The position numbers and the translations under genes were made by a program. 41,405 nucleotides of DNA from Clostridium sp. AM58-1XD (GTDB lineage Bacteria > Bacillota > Clostridia > Lachnospirales > Lachnospiraceae). Below, piece after piece: positions 34,550-41,405 of the stretch. The notes under the pieces were generated by a model, which was not told the DNA's origin, ran no database searches, and saw nothing but the letters and a program-made list of their open reading frames with translations. Numbering within the stretch: the stretch's first letter is position 1; every line of letters begins with the position of its first letter. The DNA lies in the NCBI RefSeq assembly GCF_003464085.1, contig NZ_QSDR01000034.1, positions 1 to 41,405 of the forward strand. The letters run 5' to 3'.

Positions 34550-36913
34550 ATGAGTATTTATGATTCATTAAATCCATGCCAGAAAGAGGCGGTCCTTTGC
34601 ACGGAAGGGCCGCTCCTTGTTTTAGCCGGAGCCGGATCGGGCAAAACGAGAGTACTGACCCACAGAATCGCTTATCTGATCGATGAAAAAGGTGTGAATC
34701 CGTGGAATATTCTGGCGATTACATTTACGAACAAGGCGGCCGGCGAGATGAGAGAGCGAGTGGACAAGCTGGTGGAATTCGGGGCGGAGAGCATCTGGGT
34801 CAGCACCTTCCATTCGTCCTGCGTGCGTATTTTGAGAAGGCATATTGAGAGTCTGGGATATTCCACAGATTTCACGATCTATGATTCCGACGACCAGAAG
34901 ACACTGATGAAGCACGTCTTTAAGGCCTTGAACGTGGACTCCAAGACGCTGAAAGAGAGAACGGTACTGGGCGAAATATCCTCAGCCAAAGACGAGATGA
35001 TTTCTCCGGAGGAGTTTGAGCTGAACGCAGGAGGAGATTACCGACAGAAGAAAATTGCCCAGATTTATAAAGAATACCAGAGACAGCTGAAGAAAAACAA
35101 CGCCCTGGATTTCGATGATCTGATCGTAAAAACAGTAGAACTTTTGAGGACCAACGAAGAGGTCCGCGGCTATTACCAGGAGCGGTTTAAATACATCATG
35201 GTCGACGAGTACCAGGATACCAACTATGCTCAGTTCTGCCTCGTAAGCCTTCTGGCCGGAAAGTACAGAAATCTGTGCGTGGTTGGCGACGACGATCAGT
35301 CCATCTATAAATTCAGAGGCGCTGATATTGAAAATATCCTGAATTTTGAGAAATTATTTCCGGGTGCAAAAGTCATCAAGCTGGAACAGAATTACCGATC
35401 GACAGAGAATATCCTGAACGCGGCCAACGAGGTGATCCGTCACAACAGGGGGAGAAAGGACAAGACCCTCTGGACGGCCAATGGAGAAGGTGAACGAATC
35501 CGTTTCTGCCAGTTTAACCAGGCGTATGAGGAAGCGGAAGCCATTGTGAAGGATATTCAGGAGAAGGGATACTCCTACAAGGATACGGCAGTTCTCTACA
35601 GAACCAACGCCCAGTCCCGTATTTTGGAAGAAAAATTCGTGGCATATAGCGTTCCTTACCGCATGGTCGGAGGCGTCAACTTCTATCAGAGAAAAGAGAT
35701 CAAGGATATTCTGGCATACCTGAAGGTAGTAGCCAACGGCCAGGACGACCTTTCTGTGCTCCGCGTGATCAATGTACCGAAACGTGGCATAGGAGCAACG
35801 TCAGTGGGCAAGGTAACGGCGTATGCTTCCGAATATGGATTCAGCATGTATGACGCATTTGCCAGGGCGAAGGCAGTTCCGTCCCTTGGAAAAGCAGCCG
35901 ATAAAATCCTCGTCTTTGTAAATCAGATTGAAGATTTCAGGGAGAAAATGAAATCCGGAGATTACGCGATCCGCGACCTGATTGAAGACGTTCTTCATTC
36001 CACCGGTTATCAGAAGGAACTGGAGGATGAGGGAGAAATCGAAGCTCAAACACGCCTTGAAAATATTGAGGAATTGATCAATAAGGCGGTGAGCTATGAG
36101 AATAACAGCGACTCCCCGTCCCTTGGTGAATTCCTGGAAGAAGTAGCTCTTGTAGCCGATGTGGACCGCATGGATGATTCGGAAGACAGGGTGACTCTGA
36201 TGACCCTTCACAGTGCGAAGGGACTGGAGTTTGACAATGTGTATCTGAGCGGCATGGAAGACGGTCTGTTCCCTAGTATGATGTCGATTATGTCAGATGA
36301 CAGAGAGGCTGTGGAAGAAGAACGCCGTCTCTGTTATGTTGGAATCACCAGGGCGAAGAAGCATCTGCTCATGACGGGAGCACGGCAGAGAATGATCAAC
36401 GGAGAGACAAGGTACTCCAAAATGAGCCGTTTTATTGAAGAAATCCCACCGGAGATGCTGGATGCAGAGAGCCTGGAACCGGCTTTGGCCTCCTGGAAAT
36501 CAGGCGGTTCCAAGCAGCAGGAAGGCGGCTTAAAGCAGTCAGGGAGCAGCGGCGGATGGAACAGAGCCGGAGGATTCGGAAGCATGGGAATGGCGGCTCA
36601 GGGCGGATTTGGACAAAAAACGGCTGGGTTCGGAAAAACAGCCAATGCGTATGCTTCCGGTACATCGTCGTTTTCTTCGTCGCCATCTTCGTTTTCAGCG
36701 GGGAAAAATCCTGGTTTTGGAAAAGTTTTTGATGTCCAAAAGGCAAAATCGCTTGATTACGGAGAAGGAGACAGAGTCCATCATATTAAATTCGGCGACG
36801 GAACGGTAAAATCTGTCAAAGACGGCGGAAGAGATTTCGAAGTGACGGTGGATTTCGACCAGGCCGGAGTAAAAAAGATGTTCGCATCGTTTGCAAAGCT
36901 CAGGAAGTTGTAA
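34550..36913 (+). CDS. pcrA: ATP-dependent DNA helicase PcrA/UvrD
   Basis: 787 residues, superfamily 1A 3'-5' helicase for repair and replication-fork maintenance. Motifs: Walker A GAGSGKT (27-33), Ia ITFTNKAAGEM, II VDEYQDTN, III VGDDDQSIYKFRGAD, IV LEQNYRST, V LMTLHSAKGLEFDNVYL and VI YVGITRAKK. After a Gly/Ser-rich, low-complexity linker (about 650-730), the C-terminal Tudor-like domain (GDRVHHIKFGDGTV) that contacts RNA polymerase is present. Length a little above B. subtilis PcrA because of the linker. Intact, with its own promoter. Confidence 0.96.
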   Translation: MSIYDSLNPCQKEAVLCTEGPLLVLAGAGSGKTRVLTHRIAYLIDEKGVNPWNILAITFTNKAAGEMRERVDKLVEFGAESIWVSTFHSSCVRILRRHIESLGYSTDFTIYDSDDQKTLMKHVFKALNVDSKTLKERTVLGEISSAKDEMISPEEFELNAGGDYRQKKIAQIYKEYQRQLKKNNALDFDDLIVKTVELLRTNEEVRGYYQERFKYIMVDEYQDTNYAQFCLVSLLAGKYRNLCVVGDDDQSIYKFRGADIENILNFEKLFPGAKVIKLEQNYRSTENILNAANEVIRHNRGRKDKTLWTANGEGERIRFCQFNQAYEEAEAIVKDIQEKGYSYKDTAVLYRTNAQSRILEEKFVAYSVPYRMVGGVNFYQRKEIKDILAYLKVVANGQDDLSVLRVINVPKRGIGATSVGKVTAYASEYGFSMYDAFARAKAVPSLGKAADKILVFVNQIEDFREKMKSGDYAIRDLIEDVLHSTGYQKELEDEGEIEAQTRLENIEELINKAVSYENNSDSPSLGEFLEEVALVADVDRMDDSEDRVTLMTLHSAKGLEFDNVYLSGMEDGLFPSMMSIMSDDREAVEEERRLCYVGITRAKKHLLMTGARQRMINGETRYSKMSRFIEEIPPEMLDAESLEPALASWKSGGSKQQEGGLKQSGSSGGWNRAGGFGSMGMAAQGGFGQKTAGFGKTANAYASGTSSFSSSPSSFSAGKNPGFGKVFDVQKAKSLDYGEGDRVHHIKFGDGTVKSVKDGGRDFEVTVDFDQAGVKKMFASFAKLRKL

Positions 36914-37037
36914 TAATTCAGGAAAAATTAAGTAAAATAAGATAGTAAAACTTAAAGAACTGTGATACAATAAATACAACTTGTGGGATGATGTGATTCG
37001 CCCTGCAAAGCGGTCTGCAAGAAAGGATGTGGAGTTT

Positions 37038-37364
37038 ATGAACAGATTTGATGTTATGGGGAAGGAAGCCATGAACCGTTTCGATTCCATGGGAAGAGAT
37101 GCTATGAATAAGGTTGAGGAAATAGTTAATTCAACAAAGCTGAACGAATTCCTTCATAGAAAAGAAGAAGAGGAAAAGAAAAAGAACTGTATTCTTTGGG
37201 TATTGGCTATCATCGGCGTTGTAGCGGCTGTGGCAGCAATTGCCTACGGTGTGTACAGGTTCTTCACTCCTGATTACCTGGAAGATTTTGAAGACGATTT
37301 TGACGATGATTTCGATGATGACTTCTTTGACGAAGACGACGAAAAAGATAAGAAAGATAAATAA
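37038..37364 (+). CDS. Small single-pass membrane protein with acidic tail
   Basis: 108 residues from ATG 37038 (GGAG seven bases upstream; the longer frame from 36981 starts with TTG and lacks a ribosome-binding site). The N-terminal part has repeated Met/Arg-rich helical segments (MGKEAMNRFDSMGRDAMN), then a Lys-rich stop-transfer, one transmembrane helix (CILWVLAIIGVVAAVAAIAY) and a tail almost wholly of Asp/Glu/Phe, then Lys. Not recognised as a named family. It stands alone, ended by the hairpin at 37379. Confidence 0.7.
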   Translation: MNRFDVMGKEAMNRFDSMGRDAMNKVEEIVNSTKLNEFLHRKEEEEKKKNCILWVLAIIGVVAAVAAIAYGVYRFFTPDYLEDFEDDFDDDFDDDFFDEDDEKDKKDK

Positions 37365-37378
37365 GTTTAAGACGATTC

Positions 37379-37425
37379 GGGCCGCTGTGGTTTCCTTAAA
37401 AAGATGCTGCAACGGCCCTTTTCTT
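37379..37425 (+). terminator. Terminator after the acidic membrane protein
   Basis: GGGCCG (37379-37384) pairs with CGGCCC (37413-37418), followed by TTTTCTTT. The loop of 28 bases is long but the tail is convincing. Confidence 0.65.
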
Positions 37426-37509
37426 TCGCAGTTCGATGAATGATTTTAAGAATATAAAGTGTAAAAGAAAGTGTAAAAGTAAACAGAATGAGAGGAGACG
37501 GCTGCGGCA

Positions 37510-39062
37510 ATGAAAAAAGGCGGACAGTACGAAGGAATAATAGAGAAAATTGAATTTCCTAACAAGGGAATTATGTGGATAGAGGAAGAGATTCAGGAGC
37601 AGGGACAAAACCGTGCCGGACAGGATAACCGGAAGGCCAGGGATGGTCAGGAGGCTGAGGAAGCAGCCGAAGCCGTTCAGGAATCTGCCCCGGCCGTTCA
37701 GGAAGATCAGTCTGAACAGAACGACCAGGAAAGCAAAATCTGCAGAAAGAGGGAGAAGGTAATCATCAAGAACGCCGTACCTGGACAGAAAGTCCGCGTT
37801 GTGATCACAAAAAAGAGAAAAGGGAAGAACGAGGGACTGGTTCTGGAGGTTCTGGAAAAATCGCCTCTTGAGACGGCAGAAGATCCATGCAGCCATTTCG
37901 GAACGTGCGGCGGCTGCCTTTACCAGACCATCCCATATGGGGAACAGCTGAAAATCAAGGAAGAACAGGTGAAAACTCTTCTCGGAACCGTTTTGCAGGA
38001 AGGCACATATGAGTTTCAGGGTATTAAGCCCAGCCCTCTGGCCTGCGGATACCGCAACAAGATGGAGTTTTCCTTCGGAGATGAATACAAGGACGGCCCG
38101 CTGTCCTTGGGAATGCATAAACGCGGCAGCTTTTATGACGTGGTTACGGCAGACGGCTGTAAAATCGTACATGCAGATTTCAGCCTCGTGCTGGAGCTAC
38201 AAAGGAATACTTTGAGACGCTGGGAGTGATTTTTTACAAGAAGCTTTCCCATATCGGATATCTGCGCCATCTTCTGGTGCGCCGGGCCGTTAAGACAGGA
38301 GAAATCCTGATCGACCTCGTTACCACGACTCAAACAGAGACTCTTCCCAAAGGCGTGGCAGAGGAGCAAATGCTGAATGAATGGAAGGAACAGATCATGG
38401 CCCTTCCCCTTGAAGGTAAACTGGCAGGAATTCTTCATACGAAAAATGACAGCCTGGCGGATGTGGTGCAGAACGACAGCACGGATATCCTGTACGGTCA
38501 GGACTTTTTTTACGAGGAACTTCTCGGTCTGAAGTTCCGCATTTCGCCGTTCTCCTTCTTCCAGACGAATTCCCTGGGAGCGGAAGTACTTTATGAAACA
38601 GCTCGCAGCTACATCGGAGAGACGAAAGATAAGGTAGTGTTTGATCTGTACAGCGGCACAGGAACGATTGCTCAGATCGCTGCTCCAGTGGCGAAAAAGG
38701 TAGTCGGTGTCGAGATTGTAGCAGAAGCAGTTGAGGCAGCAAAGGAGAACGCGAGGCTCAATGGCCTTGCAAACTGCGAATTCATCGCCGGAGATGTGCT
38801 GAAAGTGATTGATGAGATTCCGGACAAGCCGGATCTGATCATCCTGGACCCGCCCAGGGACGGAATCCATCCAAAGGCCCTGAGCAAGATTATCGACTAC
38901 GGTGTGGACCGGATGGTCTACATCTCCTGCAAGCCAACCAGCCTGGTGCGCGATCTGGTGATGCTGCAGGAACGAGGGTATAAGGTGGAGAAGGTGTGCT
39001 GCGTGGATATGTTTCCGTCGACGGGAAATTGCGAAGTCTGCGTGGAATTGCGTCGAATCTAA
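37510..39062 (+). pseudogene. rlmD: RlmD/RumA-type 23S rRNA uracil-5-methyltransferase, single frameshift near 38195
   Basis: An AdoMet-dependent enzyme making 5-methyluridine in 23S rRNA. The N-terminal TRAM domain is split by a Gln/Glu/Ala-rich insert. An iron-sulfur site begins CSHFGTCGGC (Cys127, 133, 136). The frame stops after 38195; one extra G (GAGCT to GAGGCT) gives LEATKEYFETLG and continues cleanly as FQTNSLGAEVLYE, DLYSGTGTIAQIA (AdoMet), DPPRDGIHPKAL and YISCKPTSL with the catalytic Cys. Repaired length is 517 residues. The clean resumption points to sequencing error. RlmD versus RlmCD cannot be decided from sequence. The AT-rich ATPase operon begins about 110 bases after its stop. 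Confidence 0.85.
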
Positions 39063-39172
39063 AGTTTATCTGTAGCACCTGGATGCTTTTCTAAACACGT
39101 TATGATATTAGCTTAAGTATAATCAAGAATTCGCAAGAAAAGGCTAATTTATTTTAGAGCGAGGAAGTGCAT
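39063..39172 (+). promoter_or_regulatory. Junction between core chromosome and AT-rich operon, with a -10 box
   Basis: TATAAT at 39118-39123 is about 50 bases before the ATPase start, with no good -35. Composition shifts from about even to strongly AT-rich across this stretch. No direct repeat of the rlmD 3' end is visible inside the window, so an attachment site cannot be shown. Confidence 0.4.
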
Positions 39173-41218
39173 ATGCAAAAGATAAGAGATATTGTATATC
39201 TTTGGGACTCAAATATCGGATGGGGCAATGATAACCAAGGTGTAATACTTAGTGGAAAATATGTGATAGAATTCAACAAAGAGAATAATAATTTATATAT
39301 TCAATGGAATAACGATTATATAGATGGATTCTGGGGTGAAAATATACATGACTGCTTTGCTATAGTTGGAGATAATGGAGCTGGAAAAACTATGTTGACG
39401 AATTATATTATGGAGGATATCCAAACTATAAAAAGTCCCAATTTACCCTCAAACGAATTTATTATTATAGCTGAATGCCAACAGCGTGGTGATTTGCTTG
39501 TGTTTTGTACGAAGCAATTTGCAGAAATTAATTTGGTTGCAGATAACAGGACTAATTGTAATAAAATAATAGTGAGTAATGAGCCAAGGTCAGAACTGGA
39601 TGAATTTGAAATTGCTTATTTTCATAATGCATTGAATTATAAAGATTATTTTTTTGAGTCTCGTTGTAACTATGACTTTTCCTTAGGTCGGATGATAAAT
39701 CAGCATCACAAAACTACTTATGAGATGCATTATGATGATTTGAATAAAGATAAAATTAAAAACTATTTTGACAATGATGCGTTTCGAATTATTAGTTTTC
39801 TATACAATTATGCAATGCATAACGACTTGGAAATCGAATTTCCGGTCCCTAAAGCAGTTAATATTAGTATTGCCAATGCTCATTATAGTGAAGACTATAT
39901 TTTGAACGAAGCAAAGAGATTACGAGTTGATAAAGATAAAGAAGAATCATTAAGCGAGGCAGTATATAATTTCAGAAAAGCAGTTAATAATTTTGTGGAT
40001 ATTTTTGGAAGAACATGGATTAATTATACTGTAAAGAATTTGATTTTAAATTGTTTTAGAAATCTTTGTATTCCTGCAACGGTTCCAAATAATATTTCGG
40101 ACGAACATATGAGATTTTTTGAGGCTTGCGCTTTTTTGAATAATGAAAAAAAGATAAGAGGACAAAATGTTTATAAATGTGCATATAAAGTAATCGTAAA
40201 TGTTAGAAAAAAATTTGAAGATGATTTTAGTAAAAAATACTTGGATAGTACAGAATCTTTTATTCGGTGGATTGAAAAGAATAAAAAATACTTGGATAGT
40301 ACAGAATCTTTTATTCGGTGGATTGAAAAGAATGAGTCAGTAATTAAAAAAAATGAAATTGAAGGGATAATGCAACTTTATATAATTAAAAAAAATGAAA
40401 TTGAAGGGATAATGCAACTTTATATAGTGCCAGAGGAAAATACAGAAGAATTTATGAGCGGATTACTAAACTTATACTCCAAAATGAATTTTGCTTTTCC
40501 GTTTTTTGATTTTTCATTTGGAATAAGCACAGGTGAGTATTATTTTCTATCTGTTTTTTCTAACATATATTCGATGGTTAAAAGTAGTTATTTGGAATAT
40601 AACGCATATGACTATCCTAAATTAGGCGATAATACAAAAAGCATTTTGCTGATCTTTGATGAGGCTGATTTATCTATGCATCCGAGGTGGCAACGGATGT
40701 ATATGAAATGGATTACAGATTTTTGTAAACAAATATTTCATGATAAATATGTAAAAATAGTAATTACAACACATTCTCCTATTTTGTTATCGGATTTTCC
40801 AGCTAATGATGTACTTTACTTAAAGAAAAATGCGAAAGGGAAAGTTTTTGCATATATTGGAGAAACAAATACGTTTGGCAGTAATATTCACACCCTCTTT
40901 TTAAATTCCTTTTTCCTGGAAGATTATGGTACTATGGGTGCTTTTGCTGAAGAAAAGATTAATAGTATAGCAGGAAGACTTTTTGAACAAAAGGGTAAAT
41001 TAGAAAACATTGAAGAAATTGAAAAAGTTATTAGTTATATAGGAGAAGGAATTATACGAGAAAAACTTAAGGATGAAATGGATAAACATGAAGAGAACAA
41101 ATTTATTGATGTCGATTCCAACGGTAAAAAGGTGATTAACGATACATTGCGGAGCTTAAAGGAGCAAAGAAAGTATATGAATCAGTTAATAGAAGACCTT
41201 GAGAGGAAAATTCAATGA
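39173..41218 (+). CDS. AAA-family (RecF/OLD-like) ATPase of a probable defence operon
   Basis: 681 residues from ATG 39173 (GAGG eight bases upstream; GTG 39167 is too close). ABC/SMC-like ATPase: Walker A GDNGAGKT (66-73), a long helical insert, a signature-like SFGISTGEYYF, Walker B LLIFDEADLSMHP (Asp496, Glu497) and the switch His in ITTHSPILLSDFP. No TOPRIM domain follows, so it is AAA_21-type rather than a complete OLD nuclease. Such ATPases are sensors or effectors in two-gene anti-phage systems. The insert carries two perfect in-frame tandem duplications (17 and 14 residues). Strongly AT-rich, unlike the core genes. Its stop overlaps the next start (ATGA). Confidence 0.8.
   Translation: MQKIRDIVYLWDSNIGWGNDNQGVILSGKYVIEFNKENNNLYIQWNNDYIDGFWGENIHDCFAIVGDNGAGKTMLTNYIMEDIQTIKSPNLPSNEFIIIAECQQRGDLLVFCTKQFAEINLVADNRTNCNKIIVSNEPRSELDEFEIAYFHNALNYKDYFFESRCNYDFSLGRMINQHHKTTYEMHYDDLNKDKIKNYFDNDAFRIISFLYNYAMHNDLEIEFPVPKAVNISIANAHYSEDYILNEAKRLRVDKDKEESLSEAVYNFRKAVNNFVDIFGRTWINYTVKNLILNCFRNLCIPATVPNNISDEHMRFFEACAFLNNEKKIRGQNVYKCAYKVIVNVRKKFEDDFSKKYLDSTESFIRWIEKNKKYLDSTESFIRWIEKNESVIKKNEIEGIMQLYIIKKNEIEGIMQLYIVPEENTEEFMSGLLNLYSKMNFAFPFFDFSFGISTGEYYFLSVFSNIYSMVKSSYLEYNAYDYPKLGDNTKSILLIFDEADLSMHPRWQRMYMKWITDFCKQIFHDKYVKIVITTHSPILLSDFPANDVLYLKKNAKGKVFAYIGETNTFGSNIHTLFLNSFFLEDYGTMGAFAEEKINSIAGRLFEQKGKLENIEEIEKVISYIGEGIIREKLKDEMDKHEENKFIDVDSNGKKVINDTLRSLKEQRKYMNQLIEDLERKIQ
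40231..40332 (+). repeat. 51-bp perfect tandem duplication within the ATPase gene
   Basis: Positions 40231-40281 repeat exactly at 40282-40332. It is in frame and duplicates a 17-residue segment (KKYLDSTESFIRWIEKN) in the helical insert between the Walker motifs. Confidence 0.95.
40341..40424 (+). repeat. 42-bp perfect tandem duplication within the ATPase gene
   Basis: Positions 40341-40382 repeat exactly at 40383-40424, only eight bases after the 51-bp duplication. In frame; it duplicates 14 residues (IKKNEIEGIMQLYI) and includes an A8 tract. Confidence 0.95.
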
Positions 41219-41405
41219 TACAAATTGCTGTTGATAAAGTAAAAAGAAAAGAAATGGAAGAAAAGTATTTAGAAGATGCGGATGGCTGTAATGCAAGTAT
41301 ATTTAAAGTGTTACGAACTCCAACAGCTAAAGATCTATTAGAAAGTAAATATAAAAAAATATATCAAATGTTTTATGACAAGACTACAGGAGAACTGATA
41401 GAAGA
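41215..41405 (+). CDS. Partner gene of the ATPase, N-terminus only (runs off the window)
   Basis: ATG 41215 overlaps the ATPase stop by four bases and the frame stays open for 63 codons to the window edge. The visible part is charged and helical (VDKVKRKEMEEKYLEDADGC, then a KVLRTPTAKDLLESKYKKIY segment). No domain can be assigned. By analogy with ATPase-plus-nuclease defence pairs (for example Septu PtuA/PtuB) it could be an HNH or other nuclease, but nothing visible proves this. Confidence 0.65.
   Translation, partial: MIQIAVDKVKRKEMEEKYLEDADGCNASIFKVLRTPTAKDLLESKYKKIYQMFYDKTTGELIE

Noticed and set aside
1..41405. CRISPR array, tRNA, rRNA, insertion sequence or integrase
   Set aside because: No regularly spaced direct repeats, cloverleaf sequences, rRNA segments, transposase or recombinase motifs were found on either strand.

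Overview
This window looks like a chromosomal segment of a clostridial gut anaerobe, most likely family Lachnospiraceae (Clostridium cluster XIVa). That placement is inferred from gene content: split MetH with a separate reactivation protein, KtrAB, YerC, DUF1836, PcrA, an RlmD/RumA-type methyltransferase, a CofE-like protein, strong GGAGG ribosome-binding sites and TTGACA/TATAAT promoters. Most of the window (about 1.6-39.1 kb) is ordinary core chromosome of balanced base composition. Both ends (1-1.1 kb and 39.1 kb to the end) are clearly AT-rich and carry accessory, probably horizontally acquired genes.

Layout. 1-1080: a minus-strand PD-(D/E)XK nuclease-like gene, broken by one frameshift, with a 110-bp tandem duplication at its 3' end. 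It is read from a sigma-A promoter whose spacer holds a LexA (SOS) box. 1.2-1.55 kb: non-coding, with nested hairpins. 1.6-6.3 kb: methionine/one-carbon operon (metF, MetH reactivation protein, metH, HAD phosphatase). 6.3-8.9 kb: Zn/Mn ABC importer (ZnuACB type). 8.9-10.9 kb: KtrB and KtrA potassium uptake. 11.0-13.2 kb: two CobW/COG0523 GTPases, one with a large His/Cys metal-binding stretch and one fused to a DUF1980 domain; with the importer they suggest a zinc-handling neighbourhood. 13.2-13.8 kb: HxlR remnant and a small protein. 14.0-18.3 kb: two tandem zinc-ribbon/SEL1-repeat proteins. 18.6-21.2 kb: XRE regulator, truncated Ada-type protein, membrane-anchored polysaccharide deacetylase. 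21.5-28.3 kb: D,D-carboxypeptidase, CofE-like ligase, orphan solute-binding lipoprotein, small alarmone synthetase, Cof-type HAD phosphatase, a structured leader with YerC, and DUF1836. 28.4-34.4 kb: TetR regulator divergent from an MMPL exporter, a secreted coiled-coil protein and a cell-wall-binding-repeat protein. 34.5-39.1 kb: PcrA helicase, a small acidic membrane protein and an RlmD/RumA-type RNA methyltransferase. 39.17 kb to the end: an AT-rich operon of a RecF/OLD-like AAA ATPase and an overlapping partner gene cut off by the window edge; this is a candidate anti-phage system.

Six positions show a single-base-type frameshift inside otherwise well conserved reading frames (near 770, 14260, 16030, 30055, 32975 and 38195). 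Five fit loss of one base, four or five of them plausibly from a short homopolymer. This is more like residual sequencing error than six independent gene losses, so the affected genes may be intact in the organism. The most interesting material is in the two AT-rich ends: an SOS-controlled nuclease-like gene, and an ATPase operon directly downstream of an rlmD/rumA gene, with three perfect tandem duplications confined to these two regions.
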